From NCBI RefSeq assembly GCF_902705875.1, contig NZ_CACSIK010000001.1, forward strand, positions 2,785,166 through 2,849,165: a stretch of 64,000 nucleotides of DNA, in the 5' to 3' direction. The DNA is from Zhongshania aliphaticivorans (GTDB taxonomy: Bacteria > Pseudomonadota > Gammaproteobacteria > Pseudomonadales > Spongiibacteraceae). A model generated the notes under the pieces. It did not search any database. It saw only the letters and a program-made list of their open reading frames with translations, and was not told the DNA's origin. A program made the position numbers and the translations under genes. This document shows positions 16,547 to 26,153 of the stretch, piece by piece; positions within the stretch are counted from its first letter, which is position 1, and each line of letters starts with the position of its first letter.

Positions 16547-18154
16547 ATGACTGTACTGACATCAAAAATAAACCCGCGCGATCCGAGTTTTTTAGAAAAC
16601 GCCGAATATATGCAAGCACAAGTTGACGATTTAAAGCAGCTTGTCGTAGGCATTAATGATGGTGGCGGCGAGAAATCTCAACGTCGCCACCAAGACAAAG
16701 GTAAGCTTCTACCGCGCGAGCGTATCAATGCGCTGCTTGATGTCGGCGCACCCTTTCTGGAACTGTCACAACTCGCTGCGTATAAAGTCTATAAAGAAGT
16801 CTTACCTGCGGCTGGGCTAATTACCGGTATTGGCAGAGTGTGCGGCCAAGAGTGCATGATCGTCGCCAACGACGCCACCGTAAAAGGTGGTAGCTATTTC
16901 CCGCTGACGGTTAAAAAACATTTACGCGCCCAAACCATCGCCCAAGAAAACAATTTGCCGTGTATTTATTTGGTCGACTCCGGTGGCGCCAATTTACCGC
17001 AACAAGACGAGGTGTTCCCAGACCGTGAACACTTTGGTCGCATCTTTTTTAATCAAGCGAATATGTCAGCAAAAGGTATTCCGCAAATCGCGGTTGTTAT
17101 GGGCAGCTGCACCGCTGGCGGCGCATATGTACCGGCAATGGCTGACGAGTCAATTATTGTCAAAGAGCAAGGCACCATTTTCTTAGCAGGCCCACCGCTA
17201 GTAAAAGCGGCGACGGGTGAAGTGGTTAGCGCCGAAGATTTAGGCGGCGCCGATGTACACTGTAAAGTATCAGGGGTTGCAGATCATTACGCACAAAATG
17301 ACCACCACGCTTTGCAGATTGCCAGAAACGCAGTGAAACGATTAAATCGCGGTAAACCTCAATCGCTCGACGTACAAGCCAGTGTTGAACCGCTTTTCCC
17401 CAGCGAAGAAATTTACGGCATTGTCCCCAAGGACAGCCGCAAACCCTTCGACGTGCGAGACATTATTGCACGCATTGTAGATGGCTCTGATTTTGACGAG
17501 TTCAAAGCACTATTTGGGACAACCTTGGTCTGCGGCTTCGCCCGTATTTTTGGTTACCCCGTTGGCATTGTCGCGAACAACGGTATTTTATTTTCTGAGT
17601 CTGCTCAAAAAGGCGCCCACTTTGTTGAGCTTTGCGCACAGCGAAAAATTCCAATTATTTTTCTTCAAAACATTACTGGCTTCATGGTTGGCCAGCAGTA
17701 TGAAGCGGGCGGCATAGCAAAACACGGCGCCAAAATGGTGACCGCCGTCGCCTGCGCCCAAGTCCCTAAATTCACCGTACTTATTGGCGGCTCTTTTGGC
17801 GCTGGCAACTACGGTATGTGTGGCCGCGCCTACGACCCACGCTTCTTGTTTATGTGGCCAAACGCAAGAATATCGGTAATGGGCGGCGAACAAGCTGCTG
17901 GGGTAATGGCGCAAATAAAACGCGATCAATATGAACGTGAAAACAAAGACTGGCCATTAGATGAGGAAGCCGCTTTTAAACAGCCCATCCTCGATACCTA
18001 CGAAGAACAGGGCCACCCCTACTACGCTTCGGCACGGCTTTGGGACGACGGCGTTATCGACCCTGCCGACACGCGGATGGTGCTAGGTTTAAGCTTGTCA
18101 GCAAGCTTAAACAAGCCCATAGAAGAAACCAAGTTTGGTGTATTTCGCATGTAA
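16547..18154 (+). CDS. liuB: Methylcrotonyl-CoA carboxylase beta (carboxyltransferase) subunit
   Basis: 535 residues with the carboxyltransferase fold: [14 protein letters not shown] near the N-terminus, [17 protein letters not shown] for one oxyanion hole, and [20 protein letters not shown] plus [17 protein letters not shown] in the second half. These are the usual MCC-beta motifs. It moves the carboxyl group from biotin to 3-methylcrotonyl-CoA, giving 3-methylglutaconyl-CoA. It works with the biotinylated alpha subunit encoded 79 nt downstream. The liuC hydratase gene normally found between them is absent. Confidence 0.95.
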   Translation: MTVLTSKINPRDPSFLENAEYMQAQVDDLKQLVVGINDGGGEKSQRRHQDKGKLLPRERINALLDVGAPFLELSQLAAYKVYKEVLPAAGLITGIGRVCGQECMIVANDATVKGGSYFPLTVKKHLRAQTIAQENNLPCIYLVDSGGANLPQQDEVFPDREHFGRIFFNQANMSAKGIPQIAVVMGSCTAGGAYVPAMADESIIVKEQGTIFLAGPPLVKAATGEVVSAEDLGGADVHCKVSGVADHYAQNDHHALQIARNAVKRLNRGKPQSLDVQASVEPLFPSEEIYGIVPKDSRKPFDVRDIIARIVDGSDFDEFKALFGTTLVCGFARIFGYPVGIVANNGILFSESAQKGAHFVELCAQRKIPIIFLQNITGFMVGQQYEAGGIAKHGAKMVTAVACAQVPKFTVLIGGSFGAGNYGMCGRAYDPRFLFMWPNARISVMGGEQAAGVMAQIKRDQYERENKDWPLDEEAAFKQPILDTYEEQGHPYYASARLWDDGVIDPADTRMVLGLSLSASLNKPIEETKFGVFRM

Positions 18155-18232
18155 ATAAAGTACGCCTTAAGAAATCTAATAGAGTCATTATTGGTATGTT
18201 CAACACCGCCAACTACAGCTAGGAATAGCAAC

Positions 18233-20242
18233 ATGTTTGATAAAGTTCTAATAGCAAACCGAGGCGAGATCGCCTGCAGAGTCATTAAAACTGCTCGCAA
18301 ATTAGGCGTGCTTACCGTTGCTGTTTACAGTGATGCCGATCAAGACGCCCTTCATGTCAATATGGCTGATGAGGCAATTTATCTTGGTGCTTCTCCAGCG
18401 CGGGACTCGTATCTCGACATTGATAAAATTATCAATGCGGCCAAACAAAGCGGAGCAAAGGCTGTTCATCCTGGCTATGGTTTTTTATCAGAGAATGCCG
18501 ACTTCTGTCGTCGCTGCGCCGCAGAAAATATCGTCTTTATCGGTCCACCCACTGACGCCATTGTCGCTATGGGGTCCAAGTCTGCCGCCAAACAAATCAT
18601 GGAAAAAGCCGGTGTCCCCCTCGTACCCGGTTATCATGGCGACGACCAAAACCCAGAGATTATTCGTCAGTCTGCCAACGACATGGGTTACCCCGTACTC
18701 CTTAAAGCCACCGCGGGTGGCGGTGGCAAAGGGATGCGACAAGTATGGTCTGCAGACGAATTCGATGCCGCCCTAGAGGCTGCTAAGCGCGAGGCACTTA
18801 ACGGCTTTGGTGACGACACCATGCTGGTAGAGAAGTATTTAACTCAGCCACGACATATTGAAATTCAAGTATTTTGCGACAGTCATGGCAACGCGGTTTA
18901 TCTTTTTGAGCGCGACTGCTCTATTCAACGCCGCCATCAAAAAGTAATAGAAGAAGCACCTGCACCAGGATTAAGTGAATCTCTACGACAGGAAATGGGC
19001 GAAGCTGCTGTGCGTGCGGCCCAGGCCATCAATTACGTTGGCGCGGGCACCGTTGAGTTCCTATTGGATAGTGACGGCAGTTTTTATTTCATGGAAATGA
19101 ACACCCGTCTGCAAGTAGAGCACCCCGTCACCGAAATGATCACGGGCTTAGATTTGGTAGATTGGCAGCTACGGGTCGCGACCGGCGGCCGCCTGCCATT
19201 AGCGCAACACGAGTTGCACATTCGCGGTCATGCGATTGAAGCGCGCATCTACGCCGAAGATCCCGACAATGAGTTTTTACCGCAAACCGGCACCTTGCAC
19301 TTTCTTGAAACGCCAACAGAGTCTGCACATGTCCGGGTGGATACCGGCGTACGCCAAGGTGATGAAGTCAGTGTTTATTATGACCCCATGATTGCAAAAC
19401 TTATTGTTTGGGACGACGACAGAAATGCCGCATTAAGACGCTTAGAATCAGCACTTTCACAATATCGTATAGATGGCGTAATCAATAACATCGACTTTTT
19501 ACGGACTATCAGCCGCCACCCTGCTTTTATCGCTGCCGATTTTGACACCGGTTTTATCGGTAAAAATGAAGACAGTTTAATCAGTATTGCACATCAAGCC
19601 GCCACCACCGCACTACCGCTAGCCGCTCTGTATCTTGCAATTACCCAACAGCAAGCTATTCAGTCACGCGCAACCGCGAGCAATGATAACAACTCCCCTT
19701 GGAATACCGCCGTGAATTGGCGTCTTAACCAAGTTGCGGCTTATGAGTTGGCAATCAAGCTAAATGGCGACACCCATATTGTCTCCATTTCAGCTCAAGA
19801 AAATTCGCCCCGCTCTACTTTTAGCCTAGCTTATCAAGACCAACATTTCACCGTTAGTGGTTCACTCAAAGATAGGCAACTAACAGCAACGATAGACGGT
19901 CATAGGCTATCGGTGACTGTGTCGTCACATAACGGCGCCTATTGCATGTTTGGCGCTGGGCCCACCGCTCACTTTTCAGTCGAGCAACCTGATCTTGGTG
20001 ACAACAATCAAAATCATGATTTAAATCAATTGGTAGCCCCCATGAATGGCACCGTGGTCAGTCATTTGGTTGATCCTGAAAGCGCCGTTACGGAAGGGAC
20101 ACCATTAATGATTATGGAAGCCATGAAAATGGAGCACACCATCCGCGCGCCTGCAGATGGTATTGTTAACGCATTCTATTTCCAAGCTGGTGAACTCGTC
20201 AGTGGTGGTGATGAGTTAATTCAATTTGAGGTAAGCCAATGA
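18233..20242 (+). CDS. liuD: Methylcrotonyl-CoA carboxylase alpha (biotin-containing) subunit
   Basis: 669 residues from the ATG at 18233, which has AGGA 9 nt upstream; an upstream in-frame ATG at 18191 has no site. The biotin carboxylase domain is N-terminal (FDKVLIANRGEIACRVI, ATAGGGGKGMRQV, EMNTRLQVEHPVTE). A BT-type linker follows, then the biotinyl domain with EAMKMEH, Lys632 being the biotin acceptor. It uses ATP and bicarbonate to carboxylate biotin. Its stop overlaps the start of the lyase gene (20239-20242), so the two are translationally coupled. Confidence 0.95.
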   Translation: MFDKVLIANRGEIACRVIKTARKLGVLTVAVYSDADQDALHVNMADEAIYLGASPARDSYLDIDKIINAAKQSGAKAVHPGYGFLSENADFCRRCAAENIVFIGPPTDAIVAMGSKSAAKQIMEKAGVPLVPGYHGDDQNPEIIRQSANDMGYPVLLKATAGGGGKGMRQVWSADEFDAALEAAKREALNGFGDDTMLVEKYLTQPRHIEIQVFCDSHGNAVYLFERDCSIQRRHQKVIEEAPAPGLSESLRQEMGEAAVRAAQAINYVGAGTVEFLLDSDGSFYFMEMNTRLQVEHPVTEMITGLDLVDWQLRVATGGRLPLAQHELHIRGHAIEARIYAEDPDNEFLPQTGTLHFLETPTESAHVRVDTGVRQGDEVSVYYDPMIAKLIVWDDDRNAALRRLESALSQYRIDGVINNIDFLRTISRHPAFIAADFDTGFIGKNEDSLISIAHQAATTALPLAALYLAITQQQAIQSRATASNDNNSPWNTAVNWRLNQVAAYELAIKLNGDTHIVSISAQENSPRSTFSLAYQDQHFTVSGSLKDRQLTATIDGHRLSVTVSSHNGAYCMFGAGPTAHFSVEQPDLGDNNQNHDLNQLVAPMNGTVVSHLVDPESAVTEGTPLMIMEAMKMEHTIRAPADGIVNAFYFQAGELVSGGDELIQFEVSQ

Positions 20243-21120
20243 CTAGTAATCCAACATTACCTAACTATGCCCGCATTGTAGAAGTAGGTCCCCGTGATGG
20301 CTTACAAAATGAGAAGCAAGCTATTGGTATCGACACCCGTATTAACTTAGTCAATATGCTTGCTGAGGCGGGCCTTAGCTATATAGAAACAGGGAGTTTT
20401 GTTAGCCCCAAATGGGTACCTCAAATGGCTAATACCGACCAAGTCTTTGCGGGCATTCATCGCCAGCCAAACGCCGCTTATATCGCGCTTGTTCCAAATA
20501 TGCAGGGGTTTGAACAAGCGGTTACGGCTAAAGCCGATGAAGTCGCTATTTTTACCACGGCCTCAGAAACCTTTGCCAAGAAAAATACCAACTGCACCAT
20601 CGCAGAAAGTATCGAACGCTTTAAGCCGATTATCGAGCGCGCTAAAGCGTTAAATATTCCTGTGCGAGGTTATATTTCCTGTATTGCCGCCTGCCCTTAC
20701 GAGGGACTTATCGCCCCAATAGAGGTTGCTAAGTTAGCGGCGCAATTAATATCAATGGGATGCTATGAGGTCTCTCTTGGAGACACCATTGGTAGCGCCA
20801 CACCAGAACAAATTTCTGAAATTTTAGAGTGTGTATTGCCCTATGTGCCCGCGGACAAACTGGCAGTACATTTTCACGACACCAATGGTCGCGCGATAGA
20901 AAATATTCACGTTGCCCTGCAATACGGTATTTCTGTTATCGACAGTGCCATTGGTGGCCTCGGTGGCTGCCCCTACGCTGAAGGCGCAACAGGAAACGTG
21001 GCAACAGAATCTGTCGTTGATTTATTAGACAAGCTCAACATCAGACATGACATTAACTGGGAGAAACTAAACAAAGCCAGTCAGTATATTCGACAAGCTT
21101 TAACAAACAGTGCGCCATAA
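20239..21120 (+). CDS. liuE: Hydroxymethylglutaryl-CoA lyase
   Basis: 293 residues. The DRE-TIM barrel opens with VEVGPRDGLQNE. SLGDTIGSATP and HFHDTNGRAIENI supply metal ligands. The glycine-rich catalytic loop GGLGGCPYAEGATGN carries the Cys. It splits HMG-CoA into acetoacetate and acetyl-CoA, the last step of leucine degradation. Because no 3-methylglutaconyl-CoA hydratase is encoded in this operon, its substrate must come from a hydratase made elsewhere. Confidence 0.95.
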   Translation: MTSNPTLPNYARIVEVGPRDGLQNEKQAIGIDTRINLVNMLAEAGLSYIETGSFVSPKWVPQMANTDQVFAGIHRQPNAAYIALVPNMQGFEQAVTAKADEVAIFTTASETFAKKNTNCTIAESIERFKPIIERAKALNIPVRGYISCIAACPYEGLIAPIEVAKLAAQLISMGCYEVSLGDTIGSATPEQISEILECVLPYVPADKLAVHFHDTNGRAIENIHVALQYGISVIDSAIGGLGGCPYAEGATGNVATESVVDLLDKLNIRHDINWEKLNKASQYIRQALTNSAP

Positions 21121-21226
21121 AGCGCGTGTGCTTTTCTTCACCCATAAAACTGTATTAATGGCAAAGGTTTATACTTGGCGCTGAGTTTAAAATGCTGTGT
21201 ATAGATACGATGAACTATTTTATTAT

Positions 21227-22213
21227 TCAGTAATTTACACCGCTATCCAGTGCCCATAAATGAGCGGCCGCTAATGCACGCCACGGCGCACATTGGGCTA
21301 GCCAGTGTTGGGCTTGCTCCGGCGTGACTTTATCTTCTTGCTGCAGCAACTTTTGTAAGTTTCTTCGCACTGCAACATCACCGTGCAGAGATCCATCGAG
21401 AAAAGCAAAGCCTCGGAGTAAGGCATAATTAACTGTCCACGGGCCGATACCACGGATACCACATAAGGCCTTACTAATACTGTTTGCCACTTCTGTGTCA
21501 ACCGTCTCACCATCATCCAATACTGGCAGCACCAAACTTTGGCCGTCAATCTCATGGGCTAAATCAAGCAGCGTTCTAGCCTTTGTGGCAGATAAACCTA
21601 CACTACGAAGCGACGCCACATCGGCAGAGGCAAGCAAGGCTGGATCAGGATGACATAAAAGCCCATTAGAATGTGCTACGCCAAACTGTTGAATGAATCG
21701 CCGCCGAATCGATATCGCCGCGCTGACACTTATTTGCTGGCCAATCACAGCCCAGCACAATGCCTCAAAGGGAGAAACAGATTGGGGAACACGTAAACCA
21801 CGATTGTACTGAAGCTGGCCTACGAATAGCGCTGCCATCTTATGTTCAAAGGTGTCGACATCTTGATTTAAACCGAGTATGCGACCAGCTAGCTCGTTTA
21901 AGCGCGCATACACAAGGGCTTTTTCTGTTGGCGCAAAGAGGCTGCCATCCCAGCACAAGCTCACCTTGGCAATGTCATGTAAAAAAATCACCCGCAGGCA
22001 ACAAACCCGTCCCTGCCAGATTAGCGCTTTTTCAAAACTATCATCTTGGACATCACCACCATCCAACGATGCACCACTATCTTTATAACCGTGAGCAAAA
22101 ATACGTTCCGAAACCTGCTCTTTATCCCGCCCGTGAAATGCCAGCACATCTTTAAAGCGATAATGCATTGGCAAGGTCAGTGTTAACGACACGACTTGCT
22201 CGTTTGATAGCAC
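21227..22213 (-). CDS. AlkA-type DNA-3-methyladenine glycosylase II
   Basis: 328 residues. An N-terminal AlkA_N-like domain (MHYRFKDVLAFHGRD) is followed by the HhH-GPD fold. SPFEALCWAVIGQQISVSAA leads in, the helix-hairpin-helix is LCGIRGIGPWTVNYALLRG, and catalytic Asp279 sits in LHGDVAVRR. It removes alkylated purines from DNA. E. coli AlkA is part of the Ada response, but no Ada gene or Ada box was noticed here. It converges with the liu operon. No strong terminator was found in the 106-nt gap. Confidence 0.88.
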   Translation of the reverse strand: MLSNEQVVSLTLTLPMHYRFKDVLAFHGRDKEQVSERIFAHGYKDSGASLDGGDVQDDSFEKALIWQGRVCCLRVIFLHDIAKVSLCWDGSLFAPTEKALVYARLNELAGRILGLNQDVDTFEHKMAALFVGQLQYNRGLRVPQSVSPFEALCWAVIGQQISVSAAISIRRRFIQQFGVAHSNGLLCHPDPALLASADVASLRSVGLSATKARTLLDLAHEIDGQSLVLPVLDDGETVDTEVANSISKALCGIRGIGPWTVNYALLRGFAFLDGSLHGDVAVRRNLQKLLQQEDKVTPEQAQHWLAQCAPWRALAAAHLWALDSGVNY

Positions 22214-22326
22214 TTAATAACCCCTCTATTAGCAATGTGACAACCACTGCTAAGCTTAGGGCTAGCAAGCGCCTCAGTACAACTGGAATCTACGCATTTA
22301 CTAGATCAACTGCCCTTAAAATTGAT

Positions 22327-23526
22327 TTAAGCATCTTCGACAAAACGTTTACGATACTCAGCAAATTGCTGCTTCAACCCTACTTCACTGAGGCCAAACT
22401 GCTCCAAGGTATACTCATGACTGGGCCGACTATCACGCCGATTTTCTTCTTGATGTTTTTCCATTGCAGCTCGGGCGGTATCCGTTAAGGTCATACCAAT
22501 AAAGTCGTATACTTTTTTAACCGATGACAAGGGGTCAACCACCGTATCTTTATACCAAACATCTAAGAAGGCATGGGGATTTTGATCTCTAACATTCAAA
22601 GTATGCAGAGTGCCACGTGCATATTTAGCAGACCACTGTTCACCAACCTTTTTAGGGTCAACGTCATCACTACCTAAAACCCATAAGTTGTAATTCATGC
22701 TCGCGGCCGAGGGGATCGTTTGCAGAGGGTCACGGTGAGTTTGAACAATTTTCGCGTCTGGGAACACCTTAAGTAAGGTTGCAATATGATGAATATGATG
22801 CGGTGTTTTTAACAACCACCGTTCAGCCAGTTGCCCACGCTTCTTCTTTTGCCACTGCAAGAACTGGAGTAAATGTTTTAGGTATTGATATGCAGGTGTA
22901 TTGTCATGCTCATCATTCCACTGCCCATAGCTAGGTACATTACAAAAAGCGTCGGGCACGGTGCTATAAAAGCTATGTTCCAATAATAAGATATCTTCGT
23001 CTGCGGCCACTGGGTCCATAGGGTGGATCGCCGCCAGTTCAGGATTGGCGGCCAGCATTGCCGTTACTTCTTCTTCTGCTGATGTAATACGTGCATCCTT
23101 ACCCGTAAAATCCCAATCTAAGGTCGGCGCAGGATTGCGCACTTCATACCATAAAGGCGCATAGAAGCGTTTATCTGCGGCCAAAATACGATGAAAAAAC
23201 GTAGACCCAGTACGCTGCAATCCAATTATCACTACCGGAGAAATAATCTCTTCATCTAAAATTTCTGGATGCTTTTCTATCCATGCCTCAACCCGCAAAC
23301 GATTAATTAAAATATTTAAAATACGCTGATATTGGCCAAATCGCCCCCCGCGATTCAAATTTGCCTCGCTATTAAGCGACGCGAGTAAAACATCAAATGG
23401 CTCACGAAAAGATTCATCACCAAAATCATGTAGACCTGTTGCCTCCATGGCCTCGGCTAGTAAGTTCGCTGTACTTAAATCAACATCGGGAATAGCAATG
23501 TCTGTCACTTCTTGCTTAGTACTCAC
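22327..23526 (-). CDS. PAPS-type sulfotransferase family protein
   Basis: 399 residues. The 5'-phosphosulfate loop is PVVIIGLQRTGSTFFHRILA (about 95-114), and AKIVQTHRDPLQTIPSAASM provides the 3'-phosphate binding strand. LAERWLLKTPHHIHHIATLL is typical of the Sulfotransfer_3 group common in mycobacteria and marine gammaproteobacteria. Substrates are unknown; sterols, phenols and glycolipids are used by relatives. It lies 27 nt after a DUF1214 gene, forming a two-gene unit. Confidence 0.82.
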   Translation of the reverse strand: MSTKQEVTDIAIPDVDLSTANLLAEAMEATGLHDFGDESFREPFDVLLASLNSEANLNRGGRFGQYQRILNILINRLRVEAWIEKHPEILDEEIISPVVIIGLQRTGSTFFHRILAADKRFYAPLWYEVRNPAPTLDWDFTGKDARITSAEEEVTAMLAANPELAAIHPMDPVAADEDILLLEHSFYSTVPDAFCNVPSYGQWNDEHDNTPAYQYLKHLLQFLQWQKKKRGQLAERWLLKTPHHIHHIATLLKVFPDAKIVQTHRDPLQTIPSAASMNYNLWVLGSDDVDPKKVGEQWSAKYARGTLHTLNVRDQNPHAFLDVWYKDTVVDPLSSVKKVYDFIGMTLTDTARAAMEKHQEENRRDSRPSHEYTLEQFGLSEVGLKQQFAEYRKRFVEDA

Positions 23527-23553
23527 AACGACTTCTCCTTATTCTTGCGACCT

Positions 23554-24675
23554 TTATTTAGCGATTAAATGGGAAAGCTCACTCGACTTAAGCACACGAC
23601 AATGTGGATGCACTATTCGATCAGCACCAATCCACCGAAAAGCCATGGTCCCCTCCGTATGCCCAGTAGTATCCAGCCAGTTAGGACACTGGGGATCTTT
23701 GGCAGCCACAACAATGCTGACACCACCGTCGTCCCGATATACTGCGGTATGCTTGTTCACATGAATTTGCACGTATCGATATTCTAAAGACTCCATCCAA
23801 TAATTATTTAATTGAAAGTTCCAGTTATCGCAGCTTGGTAATTCATCGAGTTCTATTAACAAAACCTCGTCTTCGGCTAAATTGAAATAACCGTGGTAAT
23901 AATAAATATTGGGATCACCCCCCAACTTTTGGCAATAGGCTTGATCGGCGGGCGGCAAAGTATTTGGAAAGGCTTTAAACCCCTCCGCCCAATCGGCAAA
24001 CAGTGTTGCCGTTCCTTTAACAAACGCGGCCGTTTTTGCTAAATCTGTTTTTAATTTCTGACCGCTAAGGGCAGCGGGCTTATTTGACGAGGCATCCAAA
24101 CGCGTAATTTTTAAATCGGCAAAGGTTTCTGTCTTACGATCGAGGTAAGTTTCACGCACCAATACAGCAAGCGTGTCTGCAGTGGTTTTTAACCAATTAC
24201 CAGGCTTTGGCGTCTGCGACAGTATCACGTCAATGGTGCCGTCTTCATTAACCTCTAAACCAGTGTGGGTATCGATGGCAGAAATTGAACGCATATTGCC
24301 ATCTTTTTCCTCATAGCCACCGGCAATGGCAATAAAACCAAGGTAGGCTACCGTTCCGCGGGTTCCGCTAATTTTATAATCGTGTTGGCCATTAATTTCA
24401 GCGCGTAAATAATAGTTATCAGGATTATCCGCGCCAATTTTGGCCGTTTCATGGGAAGGGCGGTAAAAGCTGGGGAAATCCCGATCACTACACTCCATAA
24501 ACATATCGAGTGCAATACGAGTTAAACGGGTCAAATAACGCCATCCCTCGGCGCGGCTTACATCATCTGCTGGGGTTTCAGGGCGTATGATTTGTTGCCC
24601 AGCTGACTTCAGCTCATCACAGAATGCCTCCCAAGCGTCGATATCCACCGGGGTATTTGGGGTCTCTACAGCCAT
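23554..24675 (-). CDS. DUF1214-domain protein of unknown function
   Basis: 373 residues. NYYLRAEINGQHDYKISGTRGTVAYLGF and the later DEVLLIELDELPSCDNWNFQLNNYWMESLEY resemble DUF1214 proteins, often annotated next to DUF1254 proteins. No signal peptide is evident, so it is probably cytoplasmic. There is no obvious catalytic motif. The tight link to a sulfotransferase suggests they act on the same small molecule. The predicted beta-rich body could be a lipid or hydrophobic ligand binder, which is inference. Confidence 0.65.
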   Translation of the reverse strand: MAVETPNTPVDIDAWEAFCDELKSAGQQIIRPETPADDVSRAEGWRYLTRLTRIALDMFMECSDRDFPSFYRPSHETAKIGADNPDNYYLRAEINGQHDYKISGTRGTVAYLGFIAIAGGYEEKDGNMRSISAIDTHTGLEVNEDGTIDVILSQTPKPGNWLKTTADTLAVLVRETYLDRKTETFADLKITRLDASSNKPAALSGQKLKTDLAKTAAFVKGTATLFADWAEGFKAFPNTLPPADQAYCQKLGGDPNIYYYHGYFNLAEDEVLLIELDELPSCDNWNFQLNNYWMESLEYRYVQIHVNKHTAVYRDDGGVSIVVAAKDPQCPNWLDTTGHTEGTMAFRWIGADRIVHPHCRVLKSSELSHLIAK

Positions 24676-24783
24676 GCGATACTCCTATTATTATCGCTGG
24701 CATTCTGACAGTAATAAAATTATTCCCCCATCCTCCAGATAGATGACGCAGGAATAAATGAACTTACCTTCCTCTAATTACCC

Positions 24784-25485
24784 TCACCAATTACAGCGAG
24801 GTGCACTACCCTTTCGCACCTCACGCTGCCAGCTTAGCCCATCTAATAGCTCACCCTCATCATCAAGTGCGGGATATGCTAAATCGTGCTGGCGGCAATA
24901 GTCACTGAGTTTGGGTTGAGCCCATTCGAACAAGGTTTGGTGATAACAATCATCATCTATACGACGCTGACTATACATACCGGCAAGCTGGCGCTGACGC
25001 TCCGCCTCGGCTAGGATAATGCCTGCCGCCACCGACACATTAAATGATTGCACCATTCCTCGCATAGGAATCGTGATGTGCATATCGGCCAACTCACACC
25101 CTGCAGCACTGACACCCTTTTTTTCAGCACCTAGAAGAATGACGGTGGGACGGGTGTAATCGGCTTCACGAAAATCAACAGAATCCTCCGCCAAATGCGC
25201 AGCCAAAACCTGGTACCCCTTGTTTTTAAGGGGCGTTAAGGCTGTTTTCACATCCGGGTGTCGATCTACCGACACCCAACTGTGGGAACCCATCGCGGTG
25301 CCACGAAACGCTTTGTAATCCTTGTCTGGCATCGAGCAATGCATTTTGCCAATACCAGCCGCATCCGCAGTACGAACAATCGCAGACAGATTACGACCCT
25401 TGTGGACATTATCGGTAACGATCGTCAGATCCGGCTGTCGGCACATCAGTACCTGACGCAGACGTTGAAAGCGGGCGGCAGTCAT
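24784..25485 (-). CDS. trmH: tRNA (guanosine-18-2'-O)-methyltransferase TrmH
   Basis: About 233 residues from the ATG at 25485 (GAGAGA upstream; an earlier in-frame ATG lies at 25503). SPOUT-class knot motifs are present: NVHKGRNLSAIVRTADA near the N-terminus, VILLGAEKKGVS and MQ-type IPMRGMVQSFNVSVAAGIIL at the knot. The C-terminal tail (SDYCRQHDLAYPALDDEGEL) is like TrmH. It methylates the ribose of G18 in the tRNA D-loop with SAM. Confidence 0.9.
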   Translation of the reverse strand: MTAARFQRLRQVLMCRQPDLTIVTDNVHKGRNLSAIVRTADAAGIGKMHCSMPDKDYKAFRGTAMGSHSWVSVDRHPDVKTALTPLKNKGYQVLAAHLAEDSVDFREADYTRPTVILLGAEKKGVSAAGCELADMHITIPMRGMVQSFNVSVAAGIILAEAERQRQLAGMYSQRRIDDDCYHQTLFEWAQPKLSDYCRQHDLAYPALDDEGELLDGLSWQREVRKGSAPRCNW

Positions 25486-25578
25486 TGGCACAATCTCTCT
25501 CAAAAAAGCCGGCTAGTGTACTGCAGCTAACCACGCTCGCAAAGCATGAAGCCATGCTTGGCCAAGGCTTATCCTCTG

Positions 25579-26001
25579 TTAAATCGCGTCGATGACAGCC
25601 ATTGTCAAACGTGACACACAGACGGTTTTATCTTCCTCATTAGCAAGGCGAATCTCCCAAACTTGCGTGCGACGACCAATGTGCACAGCCTTTGCGGTAC
25701 CCGTCACTATTCCTGATCTCACTGAGCGAATATGGTTGGCATTAATATCCAAACCAACACAGGCGCTTCCCTTTTCACAGACCATATTGGCAGCCAAGCT
25801 ACCTAGGCTCTCAGCCAATACCACCGAGGCGCCACCATGTAAAATACCCATAGGTTGATGTGTTCGCTTGTCTACAGGCAGCGTACCAACAATATAATCT
25901 GGGCCTATTTCGGTCACCAGCAAGCCTAATGTTTCGGCAATGGTGTTATTCATTGACGCATTTACCTGATCTATATCGTAAGATCGATTCCAAATAGTCA
26001 T
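25579..26001 (-). CDS. Hotdog-fold thioesterase, PaaI/YdiI (MenI) type
   Basis: 140 residues. The motif HQPMGILHGGASVVLAESLGS is the PaaI-type active site, with the HGG and a downstream Glu acting on acyl-CoA thioesters. CVGLDINANHIRSVRSG and TQVWEIRL strands complete the hotdog. Relatives cleave 1,4-dihydroxynaphthoyl-CoA, phenylacetyl-CoA or similar aromatic esters; the real substrate here is not determinable. It is divergent from the acyl-CoA dehydrogenase gene. Confidence 0.85.
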   Translation of the reverse strand: MTIWNRSYDIDQVNASMNNTIAETLGLLVTEIGPDYIVGTLPVDKRTHQPMGILHGGASVVLAESLGSLAANMVCEKGSACVGLDINANHIRSVRSGIVTGTAKAVHIGRRTQVWEIRLANEEDKTVCVSRLTMAVIDAI

Positions 26002-26153
26002 AAAATAATTACTCGCTTTTTCTTGTTGTGAAGTAAGGTGCTAATTCCAATATCAAACTGCAAAAACCGGTTTTAAAGAGACACTGTAAATTAAAGTTTT
26101 CTCTGCTAACATAGCCCCGATAATAGCCACAAATACACTCGGAGGAAATCCCT

